Positions 21,304-30,788 are shown, numbered from the stretch's first letter. The stretch: DNA of 64,000 nt from Novosphingobium sediminis (GCF_007991615.1 NZ_BJYR01000022.1:33406-97405), one strand, 5' to 3'. Notes: generated by a model from the letters alone, not told the origin. Numbers and translations are program-made.

Positions 21304-22107
21304 ATGGCCTCCCAAACGCTCTCTGTCGCCACCTGGAACATCAATTCGGTGCGGCTGCGCATCGAACAAGTGGCGCGCTTCCTCACCGAGCAACAGCCCG
21401 ATGTGCTCTGCCTGCAGGAGATCAAGACGGCGGAAGCGCTGTTCCCGCACGAGGTGTTCGAGCAGCTGGGCTATACCCACCGCGCGGTGCACGGGCAGAA
21501 GGGCTACCACGGCGTTGCCACGATCAGCCGCGTGCCGATCCGCGAGATGAACCGGCACGACTGGCAGGCTAATGGCGAGGCGCGGCATGTCGGCGTGGAA
21601 GTGATGACGCCGGAAGGCGGGCTGATCCTCGAGAACGTCTATATCCCGGCGGGCGGCGACATTCCCGATCCGGAGGCGAACCCGAAGTTCGGCCAGAAGC
21701 TGGCGTTCCTTGATCGCATGACGCAGTGGGCCGGAACAGTCGAGCGGCCTACGCTGATCGTGGGCGACTTCAACATCGCGCCGCTGGACTGCGACGTCTA
21801 CGACCACAAGGCGCTGATCAAGGTCGTCAGCCACACCCCGCAGGAAGTGGCCGCGCTCGGCGCATTCGGCGCGGCGCATGGCTGGGTCGATCTAGGCCGC
21901 AAGCATATTCCGGCGCCCGAGCGGAACTATTCGTGGTGGTCCTACCGCTCGTACTGGCGCGACAAGGACCAGGGCCGCCGGCTCGACCACATGTGGGCCT
22001 CGCCCGCGCTGGCGGACAAATCCTCTGCGCACCGCATCGTCGAGGAAACCCGCAAGTGGGACCAGCCTTCGGACCACGTGCCGCTGGTCACGGAGTTCGC
22101 GCTTTGA
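21304..22107 (+). CDS. xth: Exodeoxyribonuclease III
   Basis: This AP endonuclease / 3'-5' exonuclease of base excision repair is 267 residues long. It has the full endonuclease/exonuclease/phosphatase fold: WNINSVRLR near residue 11 (Asn12), LQEIKT with the metal-binding Glu39, GDFNIAP, LDHMWAS, and a C-terminal SDHVPLV with the catalytic Asp-His pair. Length is typical. Its TGA stop overlaps the TTG start of ribA (TTGA), so the two are translationally coupled. Confidence 0.96.
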   Translation: MASQTLSVATWNINSVRLRIEQVARFLTEQQPDVLCLQEIKTAEALFPHEVFEQLGYTHRAVHGQKGYHGVATISRVPIREMNRHDWQANGEARHVGVEVMTPEGGLILENVYIPAGGDIPDPEANPKFGQKLAFLDRMTQWAGTVERPTLIVGDFNIAPLDCDVYDHKALIKVVSHTPQEVAALGAFGAAHGWVDLGRKHIPAPERNYSWWSYRSYWRDKDQGRRLDHMWASPALADKSSAHRIVEETRKWDQPSDHVPLVTEFAL

Positions 22108-23171
22108 GCGGAAGCCCGCGAGCGGCGGCGCTGGCGCTCGATGCGCTGCGCCATGGCTGGGCGATTCGGGTCGAAGCACCGGACGGCGCGCTTGATCTGC
22201 TGCCGGCGGAGACGGCCTTCGTGCAGCCGGGGCTTTATGCCGCGCGCCTGCTGATCTCCCACGCGCGCGCTGCAACGCTCAAGCTGGCCAACCAGCGCGA
22301 TGCCGCCGAACCGCACATGCCGGTGATGATCCACGGCGCCGAGCCCTTCTCGCTCCACGCCGCGCGCACATTGGCCGATCCGGCGCTCGATCTGGCCGAA
22401 CCGATGCGCGGGCCATTCCGCGCCGATCCCTGCCCGGCACAAGCCGCCGCTGTCGCTGCAATGGAGCTGGCGCGGCTTGCCGGCATCCTGCCCGCGTTCA
22501 TGGTGGCGACTGGGGTGGAAGCGGCGGCGACGGTCTCGGTGGATGACCTTGCCGCGTTCAAGGACCCGTTGGAACTGACGGTTCAGGCACGGGCGCGGCT
22601 GCCGGTCGATGCCTGCGAGCATGCCGAGATCATTGCCTTCCGCGCGCGCGACGATCTGCGCGAGCATGTCGCGCTGGTGATCGGGACGCAGAGCGGAGAC
22701 CATGTGCCGCTGGTGCGGCTGCACAGCGAATGCCTGACGGGCGACGTGCTCGGCAGCCTCAAGTGCGATTGCGGACCGCAATTGGATGCGGCGCTAGCGC
22801 GGATGGCCGAGGAAGCCAACGCGGGCGGCTGGGGCCTGCTGCTCTATCTGCGGCAGGAAGGGCGCGGGATCGGCCTCATCAACAAGCTGCGCGCCTATGA
22901 ATTGCAGGATCAGGGCTTCGATACGGTCGATGCCAACGAACGGCTCGGCCTGCCGAGCGAGGCGCGCGATTTTCCGGTGGCGGCGCGGATGCTCGATCTG
23001 CTCGGCGTGGGGGCGGTGCGGCTGCTCACCAACAATCCGGCCAAGGTTGCGGCGCTTGAGGCTGTCGGCGTGACAGTGACCGAGCGCGTGGCGCACCAGT
23101 TGCCTGCCAACCCGCACAACGCGCGCTACCTTGATACCAAGCGCGACCGGACGGGGCACTTGCTCCGCTAA
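22104..23171 (+). CDS. ribA: GTP cyclohydrolase II with extended N-terminal domain
   Basis: RibA opens GTP in the first step of riboflavin synthesis. The C-terminal about 200 residues contain the full catalytic domain: the zinc site HSECLTGDVLGSLKCDCG (three Cys), YLRQEGRGIGL with the GTP-contacting Arg, and LTNNPAKV. The N-terminal about 150 residues (ALDALRHGWAIRVEAP, LARLAGILPAFMV) look like a degenerate DHBP-synthase (RibB) domain; I do not see its catalytic acidic motif, so that activity is probably absent. No ATG fits. A TTG at 22104 overlapping the xth stop gives 355 residues, and coupling supports it. Confidence 0.9.
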   Translation: MSGSPRAAALALDALRHGWAIRVEAPDGALDLLPAETAFVQPGLYAARLLISHARAATLKLANQRDAAEPHMPVMIHGAEPFSLHAARTLADPALDLAEPMRGPFRADPCPAQAAAVAAMELARLAGILPAFMVATGVEAAATVSVDDLAAFKDPLELTVQARARLPVDACEHAEIIAFRARDDLREHVALVIGTQSGDHVPLVRLHSECLTGDVLGSLKCDCGPQLDAALARMAEEANAGGWGLLLYLRQEGRGIGLINKLRAYELQDQGFDTVDANERLGLPSEARDFPVAARMLDLLGVGAVRLLTNNPAKVAALEAVGVTVTERVAHQLPANPHNARYLDTKRDRTGHLLR

Positions 23172-23179
23172 AGGTCGCG

Positions 23180-23647
23180 CTAGAGCTCGCCACGCTCAAG
23201 TTCGAGCAATTCGGGCGGCAGGCGCAGGGTCTTTGCCGCCAGCCGCGTTTCGAGCAGCAGCAGCACCAGCGCAACCATCAGCAGCGCGATGGCGAGCACG
23301 AAGGTCGCCGCGGTGACAATGCCCAGATCGGCCCCGCCCAGTTCGCCGAGGAACAGCGCCGCAACCGTGCTGCCGATGGCCAGCCCGCTGAGCACGAGCA
23401 GAAGCAAGGCGCGGCCGATATGGGCAATGCGGCGGTCGATGATGCGCATTTCCGCCACCACCCCGTCGTGTTCGCTGCCCTTGGTGCCGGCATGGAGCGT
23501 TTGCAGATGGCGCGAACGATCGACCATCCGCGCGAGACGGTTGGTCAGGATGTTCATGATGTTGCCGATGGCGACCAGCACGAAGACCGGCGCCAGCGCA
23601 AGCTGGATAGTCTGTGCCAGCATGACCGGGTGTTCGGGATGCATCAT
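23180..23647 (-). CDS. DUF2721 family membrane protein
   Basis: This 155-residue protein of unknown function has an N-terminal hydrophobic segment (about 8-30, LALAPVFVLVAIGNIMNILTN). A polar region with RMVDRSRHLQ follows, then two further transmembrane helices (about 75-98 and 105-130) and a short acidic tail. This layout matches the DUF2721 family. It is downstream of manA with a start overlapping the manA stop (ATGATG over TGA). The alternative start is the second ATG at 23644. Confidence 0.85.
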   Translation of the reverse strand: MMHPEHPVMLAQTIQLALAPVFVLVAIGNIMNILTNRLARMVDRSRHLQTLHAGTKGSEHDGVVAEMRIIDRRIAHIGRALLLLVLSGLAIGSTVAALFLGELGGADLGIVTAATFVLAIALLMVALVLLLLETRLAAKTLRLPPELLELERGEL

Positions 23648-24450
23648 CCTGCAGGGCGGACGAGGATGGCCTGGCTTTCGCTGCTGAAGGTCACGGCGGC
23701 AGCCGATGGAGCAGCGGCGCAGTCGCCCGGGCGCAGCACATGCCCATCAAGTTCAAGTTCTCCGCGACGCGGCAGGATCAGCGTAGGGCCGGCATATTCG
23801 GCGAGCATGGCCGCATCGGGCACGCCTTCGAGGCGGTGGGCGGTGAAATAGCGCCCGCGTGCCAGCTCCACCGTTCCAGTCGGCTCCAGATGACGGTGGA
23901 GTGCGGCGGGATAGGGCGCCCCATTCGCCACCGCGACGCCCTTGTCGAGATGCAGCGTGCGCGGGCGGCCATAGTCGTAGAGGCGGTAGGTGATGTCGGA
24001 GTTCTGCTGGATCTCGATCAGGCTCACCCCGGCGCCGATCGCGTGGACGGTGCCCGCCGGAATGTAGAAGAAATCGCCGGTCTTGACCGGATGCCACACG
24101 AGCAGATCCTCGATGCTGCCATCGAGCGCGGCGGCGCGCATCGCCTCGGGGCCGATTTCCTCGCGAAAACCGATGCCGAGCGTCGCGCCGGGCTGCGCAT
24201 CGATCACCAGCCAGCACTCTTCCTTGCCGGTATCGTATTCGCCGAGCGCCTTGGCCTGCTCATCATCGGGGTGGACCTGAATCGAGAGCCTATCGCTGGT
24301 GAAGATATATTTGACGAGCAGCGAATAGACCGCGTCGACGGGTTCGAACCAGATTTCGCCGATGCGCTTGCCATAGGGCGCCATGAAGGGGGCGGGCAGC
24401 TGGCTGCGCCCCCACGGCTTCTCTACCGTCCGCTCGGCCAGCACGGTCAC
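23644..24450 (-). CDS. manA: Mannose-6-phosphate isomerase, class I
   Basis: ManA interconverts fructose-6-phosphate and mannose-6-phosphate, feeding GDP-mannose synthesis. The 268-residue cupin protein has the zinc ligands in IQVHPDDEQA, EECWLVID and AGTVHAIGAG. It is shorter than the enterobacterial enzyme, as usual for alphaproteobacterial forms. The start is GTG at 24450, overlapping the manC stop (GTGA). Together with manC it makes the two steps around mannose-1-phosphate; no phosphomannomutase is present here. Confidence 0.9.
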   Translation of the reverse strand: MTVLAERTVEKPWGRSQLPAPFMAPYGKRIGEIWFEPVDAVYSLLVKYIFTSDRLSIQVHPDDEQAKALGEYDTGKEECWLVIDAQPGATLGIGFREEIGPEAMRAAALDGSIEDLLVWHPVKTGDFFYIPAGTVHAIGAGVSLIEIQQNSDITYRLYDYGRPRTLHLDKGVAVANGAPYPAALHRHLEPTGTVELARGRYFTAHRLEGVPDAAMLAEYAGPTLILPRRGELELDGHVLRPGDCAAAPSAAAVTFSSESQAILVRPAG

Positions 24451-25487
24451 TGGTTTACCGCGCCGGTCAACTTGCCGACCTTCTGGGCGCCATCCGCCGT
24501 GCAGACGAGCACTTCGCCCTTGTCGACCACGACGATCAGATTTTGCACGCCGATCACCGACACGCGCGGACCATCGCTATCGACGAGGACATTGGTGCAA
24601 TCGACGAGTTCTGCCGGGCCGCGCACGCTGTTGCCATCCGTGTCGTGCTCCAGCGCGTCGCGCAAGGCCTGCCAGTTGCCGATATCGGACCACGCCATCG
24701 CGGCGGGCACCATCGCGGCGCGGGCAGTGTTTTCCATCACCGCATAATCCACCGATTCCCCGGCGATCAGGGCAAAGGCGGCAGCATTGGGATGGAACCG
24801 CGTGCCCTCTTCCCGCCCGCCCGCAACAGCGGCGCGCACGGCTTCGGCCAGCGCTGGGCGATGCTCAGCGAGCTCGGCCAGAAACGTACCGGCCCGGAAC
24901 GCGAAGATGCCGCCGTTCCAGGCATAGCCGCCATCGGCCAGGAAGCTCATGGCTCGCTGGAGATCCGGCTTTTCGACGAACTGCGCGACGGCAAACCCGC
25001 TCGATCCGGGGATCGCTTCGCCGCGGCGCAAATAGCCGAACCCGGTTTCGGGCGCGGTGGCGGCGATGCCGAACGAGACCAACCAGCCTTGGCGCGCCAG
25101 CGCCGCCGCCTCATGCGCGGCGGCCTGGAACGCGGCGACATCGCCGATGTGGTGGTCGCTCGGGCAGACGAGCATCACCGCGTCTTCGGGCAGGCGCAGG
25201 GCGGCAAGGGCAATGGCCGCCGCGGTGTTCTTGCCCTCAGGCTCCACGATGACGCGGCTGTGCGCGGGATCGGGCAGCTGCGCCTCGACATGGTCCAGAT
25301 GGGCCGCGCCGGTGACGACGATGGGCGCGCCGAACCCGGCCTGTGCAGGGCACCGCAGCACCGTCGCCTGAAACAGCGTGGTATCGCCGACGAGCGGCAG
25401 AAACGGTTTGGGGCATGCCTTGCGCGAGCGCGGCCAGAGGCGGGTGCCGCTGCCGCCGCACAGAACAACGGGAATGATAGCGTCCAT
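24447..25487 (-). CDS. manC: Mannose-1-phosphate guanylyltransferase
   Basis: This enzyme makes GDP-mannose from GTP and mannose-1-phosphate for surface polysaccharides. The 346-residue protein is the nucleotidyltransferase domain alone, without the fused isomerase of bifunctional enzymes; that activity is supplied by manA directly downstream. The signature VVLCGGSGTRLWPRSRKACPK opens the protein, then VCPSDHHIGD and FVEKPDLQRA; GGYAWNGGIF is the family core. The start at 25487 is an ATG. It is the first gene of a manC-manA-DUF2721 operon with 4-bp overlaps. Confidence 0.93.
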   Translation of the reverse strand: MDAIIPVVLCGGSGTRLWPRSRKACPKPFLPLVGDTTLFQATVLRCPAQAGFGAPIVVTGAAHLDHVEAQLPDPAHSRVIVEPEGKNTAAAIALAALRLPEDAVMLVCPSDHHIGDVAAFQAAAHEAAALARQGWLVSFGIAATAPETGFGYLRRGEAIPGSSGFAVAQFVEKPDLQRAMSFLADGGYAWNGGIFAFRAGTFLAELAEHRPALAEAVRAAVAGGREEGTRFHPNAAAFALIAGESVDYAVMENTARAAMVPAAMAWSDIGNWQALRDALEHDTDGNSVRGPAELVDCTNVLVDSDGPRVSVIGVQNLIVVVDKGEVLVCTADGAQKVGKLTGAVNQ

Positions 25488-25587
25488 CGGGTTCCTGTTT
25501 CGCGGCTCAACCCCAGGGTCAATCGCTGGCGCGCGGGCTTATGGCCATAAACTATGCGCAAGTCACTGCCATCCTGTTAAGTATCCG

Positions 25588-26334
25588 TCATGGGGCGAAC
25601 CAGCGCTGTTGCCACCCGAATTCGGATGTAATCGGATTACCGGCACGGTCCGTCGCAGGGCGGAAGCGGAAGCGATCGGTGGCAAGACGGCAGGTGATGG
25701 CATCGGCTTCGGGGTCCGGACTGGCTTGGTGGATCCGGCAGCCATGGACACGGCCATCGGTGCCGACCGTGAGTACGACGATAACGCTCTTGCCCAGCCG
25801 AAGGTTGCGAGTGCGCGCGGAATAGTCGCGCGTGGCGGTGATATCGCCGGCAATCTTGACCGCGCGGCTGGCTCCGGACCCCGCGCCATCGCCATTGCCC
25901 CCACTGCCGGTGCCTGTGCCGTTCGCGCCGCCGCCGGTTCCGGCACCCGCGCTGGTTGCACCCGATCTGGTGGCATCCCCGGTCGAAGCGGCCGGGGCGG
26001 CGGTCATTGCCTTGTTCGGGATGCGGGCCGGCGGTGCGGCAATCGGCTTGGGCTTGGCGCGCCTCGCGGCGGCGCCTTCATCTCCGGCAGGTTCGGGTGT
26101 CGGCACGGGATTCGCGGGCGGCGGCGGCGGGGGTGGCGGATCGAGCGGTACGGAATAGGCCGCTGTTGCCGCATTCTGGATTATCGTGATCGCGCCGCTG
26201 GCAAGACCGGTGAAAATCGCGAAACCAAGGCCGACGTGGAGCACGGCAACGACAAGCAGCAGCCAGAGGCGCGTCCTGCGGCTCAGCGCGGGGCGATCGC
26301 TGAAGCGGGTGCTCGCCGGACCGGTTTTCATCAC
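25588..26334 (-). CDS. TonB-like energy transducer family protein
   Basis: This 248-residue protein is anchored by one N-terminal transmembrane helix (about 24-46) after a basic cytoplasmic start. A Pro-rich stretch (DPPPPPPPP) follows, then a Gly/Ala/Ser-rich linker and a C-terminal TonB-like domain (IVVLTVGTDGRVHGCRIHQAS, with CRLATDRFRF). It would transmit proton-motive energy to outer-membrane receptors, but no exbB, exbD or receptor is adjacent. Two Cys in the C-terminal domain may form a disulfide. The alternative start is at 26331. Confidence 0.82.
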   Translation of the reverse strand: MMKTGPASTRFSDRPALSRRTRLWLLLVVAVLHVGLGFAIFTGLASGAITIIQNAATAAYSVPLDPPPPPPPPANPVPTPEPAGDEGAAARRAKPKPIAAPPARIPNKAMTAAPAASTGDATRSGATSAGAGTGGGANGTGTGSGGNGDGAGSGASRAVKIAGDITATRDYSARTRNLRLGKSVIVVLTVGTDGRVHGCRIHQASPDPEADAITCRLATDRFRFRPATDRAGNPITSEFGWQQRWFAP

Positions 26335-26385
26335 CGCCTACCTTAGGGGAAGCGGAGCCGCTTCGGAATCCCCTCGGCGATGAAC

Positions 26386-27171
26386 TCAATCGGCGAGAAA
26401 GCTGTCTTCCCGCGCCAGCGAAACGAGCCGCAAACCGTGCGCTGCCGCCTGCTGCGCCGCCAATGTGGAAGCGGCGGAAATCGTGACGAGGAGCGGGCAG
26501 CCGGCGATCACCGCCTTTTGCACCAGTTCGAAGCTGCACCGCGCGGTCAGCACGATGAAGCCCTCCCCCGCCGCGAGTCCAGCCTGGGCCATCGCGCCGA
26601 GCAGCTTGTCGAATGCGTTGTGGCGGCCGACATCTTCGCGCACCAGCCGCACCGTGCCATCGGGATCGCAAAACGCAGCGGCGTGCACGGCGCGGGTGGC
26701 GCGGCCAAGCGGCTGGAGATCGGGCAGCGCGGCAACGGCGCGGAAGATCGCGGCATCGTCGACATCGAGCCGCGCGGTGACAGGTGGCAACGGGCGCAGC
26801 ACCTGCTCGAGGCTCTCGATCCCGCAGAGGCCGCAGCTGCCTTCGGAGAGGCGCAGGCGGGCGCGCTCCATCAGCGGGGCGGCATCATCGGCGGTGAGCT
26901 GGATCCGCAGCATCCAGCCGCCTGCGGGGACTTCGCTCGCCTCTGCAGAAATGAACTGCGCGGGCGAGGCAATCAGCTGTTCAGACAGGCAATAGCCCAG
27001 CGCGTAGTCGGCAAGGTCTGCAGGGGTGGCCATCATCACCGCATAGCCGAGACCGTTGATCTCGATGGCGACAGGCGCCTCGATCGCCAGCAGGCGTTCC
27101 CTTGGCGTGGGCGCACGGCCATCGGCGAAATGCTCGGCGAAGGTGTGCGAGACGGCTGCGTTAGTTGGCAT
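26386..27171 (-). CDS. fdhD: Formate dehydrogenase accessory sulfurtransferase
   Basis: FdhD transfers sulfur to the molybdenum cofactor of formate dehydrogenase, which is essential for activity. The protein (261 residues from the ATG at 27171) shows the conserved CGLCG motif, whose cysteines carry the sulfur, the VREDVGRHNAFDKLLG segment, and SFELVQKA. A longer frame to 27213 would run further into fdsD; the chosen start overlaps the fdsD stop by 11 bp. It is the last gene of the fds operon. Confidence 0.95.
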   Translation of the reverse strand: MPTNAAVSHTFAEHFADGRAPTPRERLLAIEAPVAIEINGLGYAVMMATPADLADYALGYCLSEQLIASPAQFISAEASEVPAGGWMLRIQLTADDAAPLMERARLRLSEGSCGLCGIESLEQVLRPLPPVTARLDVDDAAIFRAVAALPDLQPLGRATRAVHAAAFCDPDGTVRLVREDVGRHNAFDKLLGAMAQAGLAAGEGFIVLTARCSFELVQKAVIAGCPLLVTISAASTLAAQQAAAHGLRLVSLAREDSFLAD

Positions 27172-27385
27172 GCGCGGCGAGCCGTTCCAGCGCCGCGCGG
27201 GCCACCGGATCAAGCGCCGCGCCTTCGGGGCCGTCCATCACGGCGAACACATCGGCCTTCATCCGCACCGACCAGAAGGCATGGATGTGATCGGCGATCA
27301 TCGCCACGGGATCGGGCTCGTGCGTGACGTTCCGCGCGATCTGGTTGGCCATGTAGACCAGCTTCTCGGTGGTATGCGCGCTCAT
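27161..27385 (-). CDS. fdsD: Formate dehydrogenase subunit delta
   Basis: This is the small delta subunit of the NAD-dependent molybdenum formate dehydrogenase, thought to help assembly or stability. The 74-residue protein has the family look: EKLVYMANQIARN near the start and HIHAFWSVRMKADVF in the middle. Its ATG at 27385 overlaps the fdsA stop (ATGA), and its stop overlaps the fdhD start. Confidence 0.9.
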   Translation of the reverse strand: MSAHTTEKLVYMANQIARNVTHEPDPVAMIADHIHAFWSVRMKADVFAVMDGPEGAALDPVARAALERLAAHAN

Positions 27386-30255
27386 TCCGCCGGCTCCATC
27401 GCCCCTTCGTGGCCCTTGATGCGGCGCGAGCGAGAGGCCTGCGCCTCGTATTCCTCCTGCCAGTCGGTCGGGCCGTTCGAAGGGGTGATCTGCACCGCGG
27501 TCACCTTGTATTCGGGGCAATTGGTGGCCCAGTCCGAATAGTCGGTGGTGACGACGTTGGCCTGCGTCGCGGGGTGGTGGAACGTGGTGTAGACAACGCC
27601 CGGGGCGACGCGGTCGGTGACCGTGGCGCGCAGGGTCGTTTCGCCAGAGCGGCTGGCAAGGCGCACCCAATCGCCCGACTTGATGCCCCGGTTCTCGGCG
27701 TCGGTCGGGTGGATTTCGAGGAGGTCTTCCTCGTGCCACACGACATTGGCGGTGCGGCGGGTCTGCGCGCCGACGTTGTACTGGCTGAGGATGCGGCCTG
27801 TGGTGAGCAGTAGTGGGAAGCGCGGGCCGGTGCGTTCGTCAGTCGGCACATAGTCCGTCACCACGAACTTGCCCTTGCCGCGCACGAAGCCATCGATGTG
27901 CATGATCGGGCTGCCATCGGGCGCGGCGTCATTCACCGGCCACTGCAGCGAGCCTTCGGCATCGAGCCGCGCGAAGCTGACGCCGGCGAAGGTCGGCGTG
28001 AGGCGGGCGATCTCGTCCATGATCTCGCGCGGGTGGGTGTAGGCCCAATCGAGGCCCATCGCCTGCGCGAGGAGCTGGGTGATCTGCCAGTCCTCGTAGC
28101 CATTCTTGGGCTCCATCACCTTGCGCACCGGCTGGATGCGGCGTTCGGCATTGGTGAAGGTGCCGTTCTTCTCGAGGAACGTGGAGCCCGGCAGGAACAC
28201 GTGCGCGTAGTTGGCGGTCTCGTTGAGGAACAGATCCTGCACGATCACGCATTCCATCGCGGCGAGGCCTGCCGCCACGTGCTTGGTATCAGGGTCGGAC
28301 TGGAGGATGTCCTCGCCCTGGATGTAGATCGCCTTGAACAGGCCGTCGGTTGCGGCATCGAGCATGTTGGGGATGCGCAGGCCCGGTTCGGGATCGATCG
28401 GCACGCCCCATTCCGCCTCGAACAGCGCGCGCGCGCCTGCGTCCGAAACGTGGCGGTAGCCCGAGAGCTCGTGAGGGAAGCTGCCCATGTCGCAGGCGCC
28501 CTGCACGTTGTTCTGACCGCGCAGCGGGTTCACGCCGACGCCGCGGCGGCCAATGTTGCCCGTCGCCATGGCGAGGTTGGCGATGGCCATGACGGTGGAC
28601 GAGCCCTGGCTGTGCTCGGTGACGCCGAGGCCGTAGTAGATCGCACCGTTGCCGCCGGTGGCGAACAGGCGCGCCGCGCCGCGCAGGTCTGCTGCCGGAA
28701 CACCGGTGACGGGTTCGAGGAATTCCGGGCTGTTGCGCTCAAGGCTGACGAAATCCGCCCAGTGGCGGTACTCTTCCCAGTCGCAGCGTTCGCGCACGAA
28801 GGCCTCATCGGCGAGGCCTTCGGTAACGATCACGTGGGCGAGCGCGGTCAGCACCGCGACGTTGGTGCCCGGGCGCAGCGGCAGGTGGAAATCGGCGCTG
28901 ATATGCGGGCTGCGGACGAGATCAGTGCGGCGCGGATCGATCACGATCAGCTTCGCACCCTGCCGGAGGCGGCGCTTCATCCGGCTGGCGAAAACAGGGT
29001 GGCCGTCGGTGGGGTTCGCGCCGATCACGAGGATGACGTCGCTGTCCTCGACCGAATCGAAATCCTGCGTGCCCGCCGAAGTGCCGAACGTGGTCTTGAG
29101 GCCGTAGCCCGTTGGCGAGTGGCAGACACGCGCGCAAGTATCGACGTTGTTGGTGCCGAAGCCGGCGCGGACGAGCTTCTGGACGAGGAAGGTTTCCTCG
29201 TTGGTGCAGCGGCTGGAGGTGATGCCGCCCAGCGCGTTGCGGCCGTACTTGGCGGAAATGCGCTTAAGCTCACTTGCGGTGTGGGCGATGGCTTCGTCCC
29301 AGGTGACCTCGCGCCACGGCTCGTCGATCGACGAGCGGATCATCGGCGAAAGAATGCGTTCCTGATGCTGGGCATAGCCCCACGCGAAGCGGCCCTTGAC
29401 GCAGGAGTGGCCGCGATTGGCCTTGCCGTCCTTCCACGGCACCATCCGCACCACTTCCTCGCCGCGCGTTTCGGCGCGGAAGGTGCAGCCGACGCCGCAA
29501 TAGGCGCAGGTGGTGACCACGGCGCGCTCGGGCTTGCCGATTTCCTTGACCGCCTTTTCCTGCAGTGTCGCGGTGGGGCAGGCCTGCACGCAGGCGCCGC
29601 AGGAGACGCATTCGGAGGAGAGGAAGCTGTCGGACGCCAGCCCCGCGCTCACCTTGCTGCCGAAGCCGCGGCTTTCGATGGTGAGCGCGAGGGTGCCCTG
29701 AACTTCATCGCAGGCGCGCACGCAGCGCGAGCAGACGATGCACTTCGACGGATCGAAGTCGAAGTAGGGGTTCGAGATGTCCATCGTCTGGGCGAGGTGG
29801 TTCTCCCCCTCATAGCCATAGCGCACATCGCGCAGGCCCACGGCGGCGGCCTGATCCTGCAGTTCGCAATCGTTGTTGGCGCTGCAGGTGAGGCAATCGA
29901 GCGGGTGGTCGGAAATGTAGAGCTCCATCACACCGCGCCGCAGCTTTTCGAGCTTCTTGGTCTGGGTGTGGACCTTCATGCCATCCGCCACGAGCGTGGT
30001 GCAGCTGGCCGGAGTGCCGCGCATCCCGTCGATCTCCACGAGGCAGAGGCGGCAGGAGCCGAACTGCTTGACGCTGTCGGTCGCGCAGAGCTTGGGGATC
30101 GAGCCGCCCGAGAGCGCGGCGGCGCGCATCACGGTGGTGCCGGGCGCGACGGAGACTTCGCGGCCATCGATATTGAGCGTGACGGTCGCCGCGCCGCGGA
30201 CTTCAGGCGTGCCGAAATCGGGCTGCGGGCGATAGGTTTCGCGTTCAACGTCCAT
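27382..30255 (-). CDS. fdsA: Formate dehydrogenase subunit alpha (molybdenum catalytic subunit)
   Basis: FdsA oxidises formate to CO2 at a bis-MGD molybdenum centre, and electrons pass to FdsB and NAD+. The 957-residue protein has every cofactor site: a 2Fe-2S domain (Cys57, 68, 71, 85), a His-Cys3 4Fe-4S site (His117, Cys121, 124, 130), two ferredoxin clusters (Cys172/175/178/182 and 216/219/222/226), and the proximal 4Fe-4S site (Cys250, 253, 257, 285). The Mo ligand is Cys378 in ARVCHSP, so this is the cysteine rather than selenocysteine type. The MGD-binding C-terminal domain is complete. It overlaps mobA by 11 bp upstream and fdsD by 4 bp downstream. Confidence 0.97.
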   Translation of the reverse strand: MDVERETYRPQPDFGTPEVRGAATVTLNIDGREVSVAPGTTVMRAAALSGGSIPKLCATDSVKQFGSCRLCLVEIDGMRGTPASCTTLVADGMKVHTQTKKLEKLRRGVMELYISDHPLDCLTCSANNDCELQDQAAAVGLRDVRYGYEGENHLAQTMDISNPYFDFDPSKCIVCSRCVRACDEVQGTLALTIESRGFGSKVSAGLASDSFLSSECVSCGACVQACPTATLQEKAVKEIGKPERAVVTTCAYCGVGCTFRAETRGEEVVRMVPWKDGKANRGHSCVKGRFAWGYAQHQERILSPMIRSSIDEPWREVTWDEAIAHTASELKRISAKYGRNALGGITSSRCTNEETFLVQKLVRAGFGTNNVDTCARVCHSPTGYGLKTTFGTSAGTQDFDSVEDSDVILVIGANPTDGHPVFASRMKRRLRQGAKLIVIDPRRTDLVRSPHISADFHLPLRPGTNVAVLTALAHVIVTEGLADEAFVRERCDWEEYRHWADFVSLERNSPEFLEPVTGVPAADLRGAARLFATGGNGAIYYGLGVTEHSQGSSTVMAIANLAMATGNIGRRGVGVNPLRGQNNVQGACDMGSFPHELSGYRHVSDAGARALFEAEWGVPIDPEPGLRIPNMLDAATDGLFKAIYIQGEDILQSDPDTKHVAAGLAAMECVIVQDLFLNETANYAHVFLPGSTFLEKNGTFTNAERRIQPVRKVMEPKNGYEDWQITQLLAQAMGLDWAYTHPREIMDEIARLTPTFAGVSFARLDAEGSLQWPVNDAAPDGSPIMHIDGFVRGKGKFVVTDYVPTDERTGPRFPLLLTTGRILSQYNVGAQTRRTANVVWHEEDLLEIHPTDAENRGIKSGDWVRLASRSGETTLRATVTDRVAPGVVYTTFHHPATQANVVTTDYSDWATNCPEYKVTAVQITPSNGPTDWQEEYEAQASRSRRIKGHEGAMEPAE

Positions 30256-30763
30256 CGTGGTGCTCCTGCGCGGCGACGAGATCTTCGCGCGTGTTGATAT
30301 TAGCGGTCTTGGCCGAGAGATTCACGGGCCTTGCGCCGATCATTTCGGCAAAGGCGCGCATCGAATGCTTGGCATCGGCGGCGAGGAAGGCATCGAGCGC
30401 AGGCGCGGCGCTGGCGGGCCAGAGGCCGATGACGGGCTGGTCCGCGACATAGGCGGGCGCGGGGGCGAGCTCGGCCAAGGTATCGGGCGCAAGGCCGCCG
30501 CAATCGACGCCGCAGGTGAGGACTTCGCTATAGCCATGCACATCGGCGTAGTGGAGCGCAGCGCTGATCCCGCCGAGGGGCCCCATTCCGGCGCGCGGGC
30601 GATCGGCAACCTCGCCGCGACCGACGACAATAACGGCGTCGCACTGCGCTTCGAGCGAGGCTACCGCGCGGGCAAGCAAGGTTTGCCCGCCCAGCGCGGC
30701 CAGCGCCTTGTCGCTGCCGAAGCGCGAGGACTGGCCGCCAGCAAGGACCGCGCCGAGGATCAT
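30245..30763 (-). CDS. mobA: Molybdenum cofactor guanylyltransferase
   Basis: MobA attaches GMP to molybdopterin to make the MGD form that FdsA needs. The 172-residue protein begins MILGAVLAGGQSSRFGSDKAL, the nucleotidyltransferase signature, with GMGPLGGISAALHY and TCGVDCGGL further on. I prefer the ATG at 30763; a GTG four codons upstream (30775) is also possible. Its stop lies inside the fdsA start region, so it is coupled to fdsA. Placement within the fds operon links cofactor maturation to enzyme expression. Confidence 0.92.
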   Translation of the reverse strand: MILGAVLAGGQSSRFGSDKALAALGGQTLLARAVASLEAQCDAVIVVGRGEVADRPRAGMGPLGGISAALHYADVHGYSEVLTCGVDCGGLAPDTLAELAPAPAYVADQPVIGLWPASAAPALDAFLAADAKHSMRAFAEMIGARPVNLSAKTANINTREDLVAAQEHHDGR

Positions 30764-30788
30764 GATAGTGCCCACATCCCACGCTCTT

